Shown here in pieces: positions 44,754 to 54,174 of a DNA stretch of 64,000 bases. This DNA is from Cellvibrionaceae bacterium 1162T.S.0a.05. GTDB lineage: Bacteria > Pseudomonadota > Gammaproteobacteria > Pseudomonadales > Cellvibrionaceae. A program made the translations under genes and the position numbers. Under the pieces are notes generated by a model that saw only the letters and a program-made list of their open reading frames with translations, had not been told where the DNA came from and did not search any database. The stretch lies in the NCBI GenBank assembly GCA_000964245.1, contig LANB01000001.1, forward strand, positions 3,041,501-3,105,500. Reading direction: 5' to 3'. Positions within the stretch are counted from its first letter, which is position 1. Every line of letters starts with the position of its first letter.

Positions 44754-46448
44754 GTGCGAATATTGGTTGTCGATGATCAGGCCTTTAATAGAGACATTCT
44801 CAGTTTTATTCTGGAAGATCATCATCACGAAGTTATAGAGGCGGAAAACGGCCAGCAAGCACTGGAACGGTACCGCGAAGATGAATCTATTGATCTCATT
44901 CTCATGGATGTCAATATGCCTGTGAAAGATGGTATTCAGGCCACCAGGGAGGTGAAGCTCAATGCCGAGGAAAGATTTGTACCCGTTATTTTTGTTACAG
45001 CGCTCGACGATTCCGACATGCTTGCGCGCTGTCTCGAAGCGGGTGGCGATGATTTCGTCCCCAAACCCGTTGAAGACAATGTCCTGATCGCAAAAATATC
45101 TGCTCAAGCACGCTCCCAAACCCTTTATAAAAACCTGAAAGCCGCGAATGAGAAGTTGGAATATCACCAGCGCATTATGGCGCGTGAACATACCATTGTT
45201 GAACAGGTTTTTACGCAGGGCATGTCCCGAACTCGAACGCGATGCCAGAACGTTGATAGTTACACCTCGCCCGCGTCCATGTTTAATGGGGATCTTGTCC
45301 TTGTCACTCCCGCACCCACAGGGGGGGTGTACGTACTGGTGGGCGATTTTACTGGGCACGGGTTAGCGGCAGCCATTGGGTCCCTGCCTGTATCAGAAAT
45401 TTTTTATCAACTTACAGAACAACAGGCAAGCGTTGCCCGGATTGCAGAGGCGATTAACAGTCGACTCCATGAATTATTACCTTCATCGATGTTCTTTTGC
45501 GCCACCATTCTTTATATGGAAAAAGATGGCAAAAGTTTGATGTTTTGGTCTGGCGGCTTGAACGATATGTTAGTGCTGGAGCCAGGTGCGACAGAATTAA
45601 AAAACATCGCGAGCGCCTATATGCCCCTTGGAATTTTAGCGCCTGAAGAGTTTGACGATAGACCCACCTCAATGGAATTTAAAGAGGGCACAGGCATTTG
45701 TATTTATACAGATGGCGTGAATGAAGCACAAAATAAGCATGCCGAAGAATTCGGATACCAGCGCTTGTATGATATTTTACTGAGTGCCAGGGAAGACCCG
45801 ATTACAGAAATTAAAAACGCAGTGCATGATTTTTGTGAGGGCACGGAACAAAGCGATGATATCTCGATTGTAAAATTGCGCATGTCAACGGTGGTTCACT
45901 GTGATAAAAAAACCGGAGAGGTTGTCGATGTCGCACAGGCCTGGTTTGGCCAAAAGTCCTACCTGTGGGAATTTAAATTGTGTCTGGAAGATGCTGATTT
46001 GGATAGCCCGGATATTGTTTCACAAATCATTTCCGTGGTTGCCAATATTCAGGGCGTGAAAGCACATCAGGATAAAATATTTACCATTGTTAGCGAGCTT
46101 TACAGCAATGCGCTTGAACATGGCATACTCGGCCTGGAATCCAGTATGAAAGCCACTCCCGACGGTTTTGATCAATTCTACCGCTTGCGTGCAGAACGTC
46201 TGCAGAATTTGCAAGATCAACGCATTGAACTCAGCTTCCGCTACTTGCCTGAAACCAAAAATAGTCTGGAGATTATAGTGAGTGATACGGGGCGGGGTTT
46301 TGATCAGGAAAAAGTCATGAAGTCCCTCGAGCAAAATGAAGAAGCCTTTGGCCGAGGGCTTATGCTTCTTAAAAGTATGTGTGATCAACTGGAATACAGT
46401 CAGGAAGGGCGCTGTGCCAAAGTGGTCTATTCCCTCACAGAACATTAA
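44754..46448 (+). CDS. Response regulator with PP2C phosphatase and HATPase domains
   Basis: This 564-residue protein has an N-terminal receiver (1-125, phospho-acceptor Asp in LILMDVNMP), a SpoIIE/RsbU-type PP2C phosphatase domain (about 185-385, with VLVGDFTGHGLAAAIGSLP and GICIYTDGVNEA), and a C-terminal serine-kinase-like ATPase (about 420-562, with SELYSNALEHGIL and SDTGRGFD). The combination of phosphatase and kinase in one regulator matches HsbR of Pseudomonas and can set the phosphorylation of the STAS protein encoded just upstream. The start is GTG 44754 with GGTGAG upstream. Confidence 0.92.
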   Translation: MRILVVDDQAFNRDILSFILEDHHHEVIEAENGQQALERYREDESIDLILMDVNMPVKDGIQATREVKLNAEERFVPVIFVTALDDSDMLARCLEAGGDDFVPKPVEDNVLIAKISAQARSQTLYKNLKAANEKLEYHQRIMAREHTIVEQVFTQGMSRTRTRCQNVDSYTSPASMFNGDLVLVTPAPTGGVYVLVGDFTGHGLAAAIGSLPVSEIFYQLTEQQASVARIAEAINSRLHELLPSSMFFCATILYMEKDGKSLMFWSGGLNDMLVLEPGATELKNIASAYMPLGILAPEEFDDRPTSMEFKEGTGICIYTDGVNEAQNKHAEEFGYQRLYDILLSAREDPITEIKNAVHDFCEGTEQSDDISIVKLRMSTVVHCDKKTGEVVDVAQAWFGQKSYLWEFKLCLEDADLDSPDIVSQIISVVANIQGVKAHQDKIFTIVSELYSNALEHGILGLESSMKATPDGFDQFYRLRAERLQNLQDQRIELSFRYLPETKNSLEIIVSDTGRGFDQEKVMKSLEQNEEAFGRGLMLLKSMCDQLEYSQEGRCAKVVYSLTEH

Positions 46449-46550
46449 TCACATCCACTAAGGCGCCTTCTCTTCTCTGGTTAGTCAAGTCTGCACGAAT
46501 TGTCTTTTTCGTGTGCGCACTTTTCATTTCTTTCTCTCTTTTTCTCTCGT

Positions 46551-46634
46551 TTTGTCTCTATATTTGGAACTGCATTTGTCTCTAAATTTGTAACTACATT
46601 AGTAACTGCATTAGTCTCCAGGTTTAGACATTAA
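46551..46634. repeat. Decaying 24-bp tandem repeat
   Basis: Two 24-bp units (46551-46574 and 46575-46598, TTTGTCTCTA(T/A)ATTTG(G/T)AACT(G/A)CA) are followed by a half unit (46599-46610) and a more diverged one (46611-46634). The rest of the 323-base gap (46449-46771) is a pyrimidine-rich tract at 46501-46550 and the promoter region of the next gene; I see no gene in it. Confidence 0.8.
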
Positions 46635-46722
46635 ACCAGTTATTGCCCATTCTTTAGATCCGGCATATTACTGTGAAGTTTCCTGACTGTTCTTGATGCG
46701 GTTGCGCTTTTTGATGATAAAG

Positions 46723-46741
46723 TTACATACTGTTTACATAC
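46723..46741 (+). promoter_or_regulatory. Direct repeat TTACATAC, likely response-regulator site
   Basis: TTACATAC occurs at 46723-46730 and 46734-46741, 11 bp start to start, one helical turn, as in PhoB/OmpR-type tandem sites. It is about 30 bases upstream of the start of an OmpR-family regulator gene, so it probably serves its autoregulation. A possible -10 (TACACT, 46760-46765) lies only six bases before the ATG. Confidence 0.5.
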
Positions 46742-46771
46742 CTTGGCGTAGATCGTCCGTACACTTTATTT

Positions 46772-47476
46772 ATGAGCAAAAAGAAAGCAAAAATACTGGT
46801 TGTTGAAGATGAAGAAGCCATTCGCATGGGGCTGGTCGATGTGTTGGTATTTCACGGGTTTGCGGTTGAAGAGGCGCAAACGGGCCCTGAAGGCCTCAAA
46901 AAAGGGCTCAGCGGGCTTTTCGACCTGATATTACTCGATGTTATGTTGCCGGGCATGGACGGTTTTAAAGTGTGTGAAGCACTGCGTGAAGAGGATAAAG
47001 ACCTTCCTATCATTATGTTAACCGCGAAAAGTGGCGACGAAGATGTCATTCAGGGCTTGCGCCTGGGCGCCGATGACTATGTGACCAAACCTTTCTCGGT
47101 CGCGCAACTGGTCTTGCGGGTTCAAGCCGTATTGCGTCGTAGCCAGCCTGTACTTGAACAACAATGTATTACACTCGCCAATGGTGCGGAAGTGAACCCG
47201 GATTGTTTGAGTGCGCATTTCAGCGGAGAAGACCTGAGTTTTACCCGTAAGGAAATGGACGTTCTGCATTATCTTTATGAACATCGAGCACGGCCTGTTT
47301 CGCGTGAGGAGCTGTTAAACAAAGTGTGGGGTTATCACAAGGATGTTGTACTTGAAACGCGCACAGTGGATATTCATATTGCGCGCTTGCGCCGTAAACT
47401 TGAACGCGATGCGAAAAACCCGGAGGTTATCGCAACCGTACGTGGAGCGGGTTACCGTTTGTATTGTGTGGAATAA
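46772..47476 (+). CDS. OmpR-family response regulator
   Basis: The 234-residue protein has a receiver (1-120, phospho-acceptor Asp in LILLDVMLPGMDG, LTAKS and KPF motifs) and a winged-helix DNA-binding domain (about 135-232, FTRKEMDVLHYLYEH ... RTVDIHIARLRRKL ... VRGAGYRL). It is 42 bases upstream of its sensor kinase gene. No ribosome-binding site is visible before ATG 46772 and a -10-like box is very close, so the message may be leaderless. The target regulon is unknown. Confidence 0.94.
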   Translation: MSKKKAKILVVEDEEAIRMGLVDVLVFHGFAVEEAQTGPEGLKKGLSGLFDLILLDVMLPGMDGFKVCEALREEDKDLPIIMLTAKSGDEDVIQGLRLGADDYVTKPFSVAQLVLRVQAVLRRSQPVLEQQCITLANGAEVNPDCLSAHFSGEDLSFTRKEMDVLHYLYEHRARPVSREELLNKVWGYHKDVVLETRTVDIHIARLRRKLERDAKNPEVIATVRGAGYRLYCVE

Positions 47477-47518
47477 GCAGGGGCACAGTTTGGTTTACTG
47501 GATATTGATTCATTGTAT

Positions 47519-49591
47519 ATGGCAAAAAATAGTTCACAAGCATTAAACCGACAACACACGCCGCGTCTGACGCGTTATCTGCTTTTGTTTTTTGTCGTCA
47601 TGGCGGCCCTGGGCCTTTTTTTAGCAAAACAGGCTTACGATCAGCTTCAATGGGAAGCATTTCACCGGTTTCAGATCCAGGCGCAGGAACTCAGCGAAAG
47701 GCTCGAGCGCAATATTACCAATCTGCTTGAGCAGGAAAATCAACGGGGGTTCAGCGACTACAGCTTTACAGTGGCAAGTGGCACCGAAGTGTCAGCCTAC
47801 GTCCAGTTATCACCTTTAGCCGCAACGGAAAGTTCCAGTATCCCGGGGTTTCTCGGTTACTTTCAATTGGATGACAGAAATCGTTTTTCAACGCCCCTTC
47901 TGCCAGATGGTCACGAGGACCCCAAGGAATTTGGTTTCAGTGAAGCGGATATTCGGCAACGCGAACAAATACAAAGCAACTTACGAGAGATACTTCTGCG
48001 TAACCAACTGCTGGTCGAATCACAGCAACGCAATGTGCTGGAATTGCTTGAGCGCAATACGCGGCTTGCCGAAGACCGCCAAAAAGTTGCGCAAACGCAA
48101 AGTCTGGAAAAATATCAATTACAGGATTTGCGAAAAAAAGCCGAAAAGAAAGCCTTTTTTAAAGACGAGCAACAAGAAAGTGATGATGCGTTTGCCACTG
48201 CCAAACCTGCCAGAACCGCACCGTCAGCGAATGAGTTGAAACCCGCACCACGTGTTCAAAAGGAACTCGTGGCCGAAGTAGAAAATGAAAGCGCGGTGCA
48301 GCTGATGGATGAGTCATCCTTTGCCCAGGCGCCTTTGGTACAAAGATCATTGGAGGACCAAAGTCAGCAGGTAGTAGAGCCCCCTCGGGAATTCAGTTTT
48401 CTGGAAAGCCGTATTGAAGCGTTTTCGTCCGCCAACCTCGAGAGTGGCCACCTGTTGTTTTATCGCCATATATGGCAACAACAGCAACACTACATCCAGG
48501 GCTTTATTCTGGAGAGGCAGAGCCTTATCGAAAAATTAATTGTCGATGAATTCCGGAGCTCTGCGCTGGCCACTATGAGTTCGGTGGCACTTGTGTGGCA
48601 AAACCAGGTGCAACATATTGCAAGCGCTAAACAGCGCGGCTATAACTCTCGGCAAGCCGAGCTCAGTGGCTCAATACTTTACAAACATGCCATGTCGGAG
48701 CCTCTCGGTGATTGGGATCTTTTATTTACAATTGATCGCTTACCTGCAGGGCCGGGGCTAAAAGTCTTATTACTGTCCAGTCTGACCTATTTACTGGTAC
48801 TAGCCTTGGCGTGTGTTTTTATTTATCGCTTCCTGGGCAAGCAAATCGCTTTTGCACAACAACAACAGAATTTTGTGTCTTCAATCAGCCATGAATTAAA
48901 AACGCCCCTGACATCGATTCGGATGTATGGCGAAATGCTGCGCGAGGGATGGGTGAATGAGGATAAAAAGCGTGAATACTATAATTTTATTTTTTACGAG
49001 AGTGAACGGCTGACGCGTTTAATCAATAATATTTTACAAATGGCGCGCATGACCCGCAGCGAGTTGCCTGTTAATCTTAAAGCGATGGGCGTTGCCGAGC
49101 TTTTCGACCTGCTTCGCTCTACGCTTGCTGACCAGGTCACACGAGCGGGTTTTGAATTGAATTTGCAAAATACCTGTGAGACGGAAGAAATTGCTGTTGA
49201 TCCCGATCTGATTCTCCAGGTGCTTATAAATCTGGTTGACAATGCACTGAAATTTTCAAGGAATGCGGAACGCAAACGAGTGGATATCATCGCGGGTTGT
49301 CGACCAGTTAGGAAAGGCAAACCAAACGAATTGGAAATTCAGGTACGCGATTACGGCCCCGGCATAGACGCCAAACAGGAAAAACACATCTTTAATTTGT
49401 TTTATCGCGCTGAAAATGAACTTACGAGAGAAACCCGGGGTACCGGAATTGGACTGGCATTGGTGCGCGATTTGTTGCGTCTCATGCATGCCAGTATTCG
49501 TGTCGAATCCGCGCAGCCGGGTGCAAATTTTATTTTGACTTTTCCTTTGTTTGAAGGCAGCGCTTTAACTGCACCCCCAAAAAAAGTCTGA
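47519..49591 (+). CDS. Sensor histidine kinase with a large extracytoplasmic coiled-coil region
   Basis: The 690-residue partner of the upstream regulator has a first membrane helix at about residues 19-38 and a second near 420-440. Between them is an unusually long extracytoplasmic part. It contains a charged coiled coil (NVLELLERNTRLAEDRQ, residues about 172-230) and a low-complexity Ala/Pro/Glu linker. The kinase core has H458 in ISHELKTP, the N box LINLVDNALKFS and the lid GTGIGLALV. No known sensor domain is recognised, so the signal is unknown. ATG 47519 is preferred over a TTG two codons upstream. Confidence 0.9.
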   Translation: MAKNSSQALNRQHTPRLTRYLLLFFVVMAALGLFLAKQAYDQLQWEAFHRFQIQAQELSERLERNITNLLEQENQRGFSDYSFTVASGTEVSAYVQLSPLAATESSSIPGFLGYFQLDDRNRFSTPLLPDGHEDPKEFGFSEADIRQREQIQSNLREILLRNQLLVESQQRNVLELLERNTRLAEDRQKVAQTQSLEKYQLQDLRKKAEKKAFFKDEQQESDDAFATAKPARTAPSANELKPAPRVQKELVAEVENESAVQLMDESSFAQAPLVQRSLEDQSQQVVEPPREFSFLESRIEAFSSANLESGHLLFYRHIWQQQQHYIQGFILERQSLIEKLIVDEFRSSALATMSSVALVWQNQVQHIASAKQRGYNSRQAELSGSILYKHAMSEPLGDWDLLFTIDRLPAGPGLKVLLLSSLTYLLVLALACVFIYRFLGKQIAFAQQQQNFVSSISHELKTPLTSIRMYGEMLREGWVNEDKKREYYNFIFYESERLTRLINNILQMARMTRSELPVNLKAMGVAELFDLLRSTLADQVTRAGFELNLQNTCETEEIAVDPDLILQVLINLVDNALKFSRNAERKRVDIIAGCRPVRKGKPNELEIQVRDYGPGIDAKQEKHIFNLFYRAENELTRETRGTGIGLALVRDLLRLMHASIRVESAQPGANFILTFPLFEGSALTAPPKKV

Positions 49592-49635
49592 GTTGACTGC
49601 CCGGCTAATTGACTACCCAATTCGAAGTGCAAGCG

Positions 49636-50442
49636 CTATTGGCCAAGTAGCTTAAGAATATTCCCCCGGTTTGCATTGTCGATAAACAGCATATTGATCG
49701 ATGCCTGCTCTCTCACCTGTTCATTCACCAATTGCGAGGTTTCTTTCGCCATATCGGCATCGCGAATGCGCGAGCGGCTCGCTGAGGCTTTTTCTTCAGC
49801 GAGGCTCAAACTGTTAATCGTTGATTCAAGCCGGTTGCTCTCCGCACCAATATTCGCACTGGCGTTATCCACGTCAGTTTGAACCTGGTCGAGCACACCA
49901 AGCGCAGATGATGCTCCCTCAGCACTGCTAAGGTCGATATCTGCGAATCCGGCATCTTCGAGTTTTTGGGCAAAATCATTTTTCGCCAGGGTGAGTTGGT
50001 CGTCTGCCTTTGGCCCGATTTGTAAACTGACATCCTGGCTGTTTTTCAGCAGGGGTTGCTGATTAAAGGTGGTGGTTTCAACTGTCCGATTGACCTCGTC
50101 CAGCAGTTGTTGTGCTTCCTTGTTCAGCGCGGCGCGGTCACTTGAATTCAGTGTTCCATTGCCGGCTTGTATCGCAAGCTCGCGAATTCGTTGGATGTTT
50201 TCGGTAATGCCCGACAGGCTGCCACTCGCAGTTTCCAGCATGGATATACCGTCGTTTGCATTGCGAATGGATTGGCTAAAGCCGCGGATTTCTGCACCCA
50301 TCCGATTGCTGATGGCAAGGCCTGCTGCGTCGTCTTGCGCGTTGTTAATTCTGAGGCCTGAGCTAATACGCTCGCTACCGGTTTGTATGCCCTGACCGGC
50401 GGAGGTCAAACTTGAATAGGAAAATGAGCTGTTGATATCCAC
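49636..50442 (-). CDS. fliC: Flagellin
   Basis: This 268-residue flagellin has the conserved N-terminal (SSGLRINNAQDDAAGLAISNRM) and C-terminal (SRIRDADMAKETSQL, ending ILKLLGQ) domains that polymerise into the filament, with only a short variable middle. The start codon is GTG at 50442. It stands alone: no fliD, fliS, flaG or other flagellin genes flank it, and it is about 7 kb from the flgN-M-A cluster. It is shorter than main flagellins of many pseudomonads. It could be a minor or the main filament protein. No sigma28 or sigma54 promoter could be seen clearly upstream. Confidence 0.93.
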   Translation of the reverse strand: MDINSSFSYSSLTSAGQGIQTGSERISSGLRINNAQDDAAGLAISNRMGAEIRGFSQSIRNANDGISMLETASGSLSGITENIQRIRELAIQAGNGTLNSSDRAALNKEAQQLLDEVNRTVETTTFNQQPLLKNSQDVSLQIGPKADDQLTLAKNDFAQKLEDAGFADIDLSSAEGASSALGVLDQVQTDVDNASANIGAESNRLESTINSLSLAEEKASASRSRIRDADMAKETSQLVNEQVREQASINMLFIDNANRGNILKLLGQ

Positions 50443-50612
50443 GGTACATCCAGGATTTTGATGGCTTCGGCTACACGGTATATGCGGTTTTGCCCGCTGT
50501 AAATGATCCTTTATTTATAAAAAATGCGCTTTTATGCCGTCGTGCGGGCTTTAAAACAACACGTCTGGTTTTAATGGTTTCTTATAACGGCAGGTTTGTC
50601 CGCCTCTGTTGT

Positions 50613-51920
50613 TCACTGAGTTTGTAATACCTCAATGGTGCGGCCACAAAGAAAAGCGAGTTGTTCGTCATTCATGATGTACGGCGGCATCATATAGACG
50701 AGTTTGCCAAAGGGACGCAACCAGATACCCTGGTCGACAAAGCGGGGTTGAATCGCATTCAAATCAACAGGGTCGTGCAATTCAATAACCCCAATGGCAC
50801 CGAGTACACGAACATCGGCGACAGATGCCAATGCACGCGCGGGCGCCAAACCGCGCTCAAGTTGTTGTTCAATGCGTTTAATCCCGGCCTGCCAGTCTGA
50901 TTCCAATAGCAATTCGATATTGGCACACGCAACAGCGCAGGCGAGGGCGTTACCCATGTAAGTCGGGCCGTGCATAAACACACCGGGCGACGCCGAACAA
51001 ATTGTTGTGGCAATCTCGTCGGTGCAGAGGGTTGCCGCGAGTGTAAGGTAGCCTGCCGTCAGTGTTTTACCCATGCAAAGAATGTCGGGTGCAATACCGG
51101 CGTGTTCGCAGGCGAAAAGTTTGCCGCTGCGACCGAGGCCTGTGGCAATCTCATCGGCAATCAACAGCACGTTGTAGGTGTCGCAAAGCTCACGCAAACG
51201 TTTTAAATAATGTGGCGAATAAAAACGCATACCGCCCGCACCCTGGACGATCGGTTCAATCAATATTGCCGCGATTTCCGTGTGCTGCGCGTGCAAGGTA
51301 TTTTTCAGTTCTTCAATAAAATGTTCGTCCCAATTTTCCGTAAAAGCACAGGCAGGCGCAGCGCAAAAAATCTGCTCATCCAGCGCCCCGGCAAAATGAC
51401 TGTGCATGCCGGTATCCGGATCGCAAACCGACATCGCTTTAAAGGTATCGCCGTGATAGGCGTGACGAAAACTGAGAAACCGCTGTTTGCTTTTATCACC
51501 GCGAGCCAGCCAGTATTGCAGCGCGAGTTTCATGGCGACCTCAATACTGACGGAGCCTGAATCGCTGAAAAAAACTTTCTGTAAGCCCTCGGGGCTGAGG
51601 TTAACCAGATACTTTGCGAGGCGCGCTGCGGGTTCGTGAGTAAAACCACCGAACATCACGTGGGAAAAATCAGCAATTTGTTGCGTTGCTGCCGCGTTCA
51701 AACGCGGATGATTGTAACCGTGAATTGCTGACCACCAGGAAGACATGCCATCCAGCAAACGGCGGCCATCGTGCAAAATGATCTCGCAACCTTCCGCACG
51801 TTTTACCGGGAAAAGCGGCGCAGCCGAATTGACCGCAGCGTAGGGGTGCCAGATATGGGCTTTATCAATCGCGAGTATTGCGTCGCCGCTCAGGCGACCG
51901 TTCGGGCTTTCTGGTGACAT
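50613..51920 (-). CDS. bioA: Adenosylmethionine-8-amino-7-oxononanoate aminotransferase
   Basis: The 435-residue PLP enzyme forms 7,8-diaminopelargonate in biotin synthesis using S-adenosylmethionine as amino donor. The substrate segment HIWHPYA is near residue 23, the class III signature LLIADEIATGLGRSGKLFACE is followed by the PLP-lysine motif CMGKTLTAGYL, and DGMSSWWSAIHGYNHP is typical of BioA. The other biotin genes are not adjacent. It lies 48 bases downstream of the PilZ gene on the same strand. Confidence 0.96.
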   Translation of the reverse strand: MSPESPNGRLSGDAILAIDKAHIWHPYAAVNSAAPLFPVKRAEGCEIILHDGRRLLDGMSSWWSAIHGYNHPRLNAAATQQIADFSHVMFGGFTHEPAARLAKYLVNLSPEGLQKVFFSDSGSVSIEVAMKLALQYWLARGDKSKQRFLSFRHAYHGDTFKAMSVCDPDTGMHSHFAGALDEQIFCAAPACAFTENWDEHFIEELKNTLHAQHTEIAAILIEPIVQGAGGMRFYSPHYLKRLRELCDTYNVLLIADEIATGLGRSGKLFACEHAGIAPDILCMGKTLTAGYLTLAATLCTDEIATTICSASPGVFMHGPTYMGNALACAVACANIELLLESDWQAGIKRIEQQLERGLAPARALASVADVRVLGAIGVIELHDPVDLNAIQPRFVDQGIWLRPFGKLVYMMPPYIMNDEQLAFLCGRTIEVLQTQ

Positions 51921-51968
51921 GGGCTTTTCCAGAGGGAAAAGCCGCTAATGATAGGGCGCGCAGGGCAC

Positions 51969-52721
51969 TCAGGCAACGGTTTGCCAGCCTGCCTGGCGTC
52001 CGGGCTGCAGATAGTTCAAGGTATGAACAAAGGTACGCAGCTGTTCCTGTTGAAGAGACGGCAGATCACGAAAAAGTGCGCGAACCCGATTGTGACAGCA
52101 GGGGCTGCGTAAAAAACGGTGTTGCACAAGGTTTAGCTGGCACTCCAGAGTAAACTGCTCATTAAACACCACTTTGAGCCCCGCCCGGGCATCACGGAAT
52201 TGAGCGCGCGCATCGCGACCCGGAAAGTACAGCTGGCAGCCGTGTTCACTTAAGTCGAGCAGTTCGCCCTTTACGTCATTGTGCCAGTTGGGACTCAGAG
52301 TCATTGCCGGGCGATGACCTTTTTCGAAGGCGATTCGCTCATGCAGGCGCTGACTGGCAGAAAAGCGGGCACCGTGAATGTTGACTGAAACGGTGTAATC
52401 ACCGCTGTTTGCGTGGCATTCTGCAAGGCTGGCATCCATCAAGTAAACGCCCTGTTTGAGCTTTAAGCTCAGCTGCAGGCCTTTACTCCTTTCACAGAGA
52501 TCGATCAATTCGTAGTAATTACTCCCCTTGAAACTGTCCAGTAAGAGTTCGCCCTTGCACAGATCAAAACCCAGCAATGTCGAATAAACGGTAGGTTTCA
52601 AGTCGTCGGAAAATACCCGGATTGCAAGCGGGCGATCAATGAGGTTTAACAGAATTTCAGCTTCGTTAGGGTGCCAATCGTTTTTAAAAGGGGTTCGCGA
52701 AAAAGCTGCGAGTGTGGCCAT
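51969..52721 (-). CDS. YcgR-like PilZ domain protein
   Basis: The 250-residue protein has an N-terminal YcgR-type domain (about 20-115) and a C-terminal PilZ domain. The c-di-GMP-binding residues are present: RLHER as the RxxxR motif near residue 125 and DLSEHG for the (D/N)xSxxG motif near residue 157. YcgR proteins bind the flagellar motor as a brake when c-di-GMP rises, which fits the motility genes nearby. ATG 52721 has AAGG upstream. The spelled function is inferred from domain order. Confidence 0.82.
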   Translation of the reverse strand: MATLAAFSRTPFKNDWHPNEAEILLNLIDRPLAIRVFSDDLKPTVYSTLLGFDLCKGELLLDSFKGSNYYELIDLCERSKGLQLSLKLKQGVYLMDASLAECHANSGDYTVSVNIHGARFSASQRLHERIAFEKGHRPAMTLSPNWHNDVKGELLDLSEHGCQLYFPGRDARAQFRDARAGLKVVFNEQFTLECQLNLVQHRFLRSPCCHNRVRALFRDLPSLQQEQLRTFVHTLNYLQPGRQAGWQTVA

Positions 52722-52985
52722 AAATCGATCCTTGTGTCCTTGGTAAAACAGAATGTTGCCAAAGCCTAGGAGAGCAAGAGCTGTGCCGATTTTGCAACTC
52801 CCGTTGATTGGGGCATGGAATGTAGTCGACCGTGCCTGAAGAGGAAAGGCATTGCTGCAAGACGGAAGGCCTTTGCCGCTGTTTCCTCCTATGGTTAAAG
52901 CCCGTACAATGCGCTTCCTTTGTTGCCGCCGCTGGACCCGGCGCTACAGTATCGATAGCAATGTGAATGTCTGAGAGGAATCGAA

Positions 52986-53918
52986 TTGCAAAGCTCGGAA
53001 CTTAATAACCTGGATTTGGAAAGCTCGGATCTGGAAAGCGCAGATCCCAAAAGCCCGCAAGCCAAAAGCCCGGAATCCGGAAACAGGGAACGAAAGAGCC
53101 GTCTTGAGTTTAATAAGCTCCAAAAGCGCTTACGCAGGCATGTGGGGCGAGCGATCGCGGACTACAACATGATCGAAGAGGGTGATCGTGTCATGGTGTG
53201 CCTTTCGGGTGGAAAGGACTCCTATTGCATGCTCGATATCCTCTTGAATTTGCAGAAAACGGCACCGGTAAAATTCGAGCTGATTGCAGTGAATCTCGAT
53301 CAGAAACAGCCTGGCTTCCCGGAAGATGTTCTGCCTGCCTATCTGGACTCCCAGGGCGTGCCTTACCACATTGTGGAGCGTGATACCTACAGTGTCGTGA
53401 AATCTGTGGTACCGGAAGGGAAAACCACTTGTGGCTTATGTTCACGTCTGCGCCGCGGGACGCTATACGGTTTTGCAGAAGAGATTGGTGCCAGCAAAAT
53501 CGCTCTTGGGCATCATCGTGACGATATTATCGAAACCCTCTTTCTCAACCTGTTCTACTCCGGTCGTTTGAAGGCTATGCCGCCCAAGTTATTGTCTGAC
53601 GATAAGCGCAACATTGTGATTCGGCCAATGGCCTACTGCGAGGAAAGTGACCTCGCAGCGTATGCACAAGCCAAAGCATTCCCTATTATTCCGTGTAACC
53701 TTTGCGGGTCTCAGGAAAACTTGCAGAGACAAGCGGTGAAAGCCATGCTACAAGACTGGGACAAAAAGTTTCCGGGTCGCATCGAGAGTATTTTTGGCGC
53801 ACTGCAGAGAGTATCACCGTCGCAGCTAGCCGACACAGATTTGTTTGATTTTAAAAACCTCGAAATCGATCGGGAAAGCGTTCTCGATACTAAAATAAAA
53901 GCAATAAATTTGAGTTAA
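52986..53918 (+). CDS. ttcA: tRNA 2-thiocytidine biosynthesis protein TtcA
   Basis: This 310-residue enzyme thiolates cytidine 32 in several tRNAs, using ATP and an iron-sulfur cluster. The PP-loop SGGKDS is at residues 74-79 and the cysteine motifs TCGLCSR and CNLCGSQ are intact. An extra N-terminal tail of about 35 residues, rich in Ser, Asp, Glu, Pro and Lys, comes from short imperfect DNA repeats. The start is TTG at 52986 with GAGAGGA six bases upstream; the first internal ATG is too far downstream to be the start. Confidence 0.95.
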   Translation: MQSSELNNLDLESSDLESADPKSPQAKSPESGNRERKSRLEFNKLQKRLRRHVGRAIADYNMIEEGDRVMVCLSGGKDSYCMLDILLNLQKTAPVKFELIAVNLDQKQPGFPEDVLPAYLDSQGVPYHIVERDTYSVVKSVVPEGKTTCGLCSRLRRGTLYGFAEEIGASKIALGHHRDDIIETLFLNLFYSGRLKAMPPKLLSDDKRNIVIRPMAYCEESDLAAYAQAKAFPIIPCNLCGSQENLQRQAVKAMLQDWDKKFPGRIESIFGALQRVSPSQLADTDLFDFKNLEIDRESVLDTKIKAINLS

Positions 53919-54174
53919 CAAGGCGAACAACGTTCGTCGCCACACACGACAAAACCGGGCTGGTTGAGCGCCTCCCAAGCGATGAATACGTTATGGGCCG
54001 AAGACAATAAAAAAACCGATTTTTGTCGCTCAAATACCTTAATTTAGGTCTAAGCTTTATTAATAAAGAACACATCGTAAAATTAGCGTCCTTGTGCGCC
54101 TTAAAAATGGCTGAGTCCGGGCAGCAAGTGGCAGCGTGAGTAAAGGTGGTTAATAACAAAGATATGGGTGAATA

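Noticed and set aside
50443-50612. Sigma28 promoter for the flagellin gene
   Set aside because: TAAAG followed by GGCATAAA is present on the reverse strand but the spacing is four bases too short.
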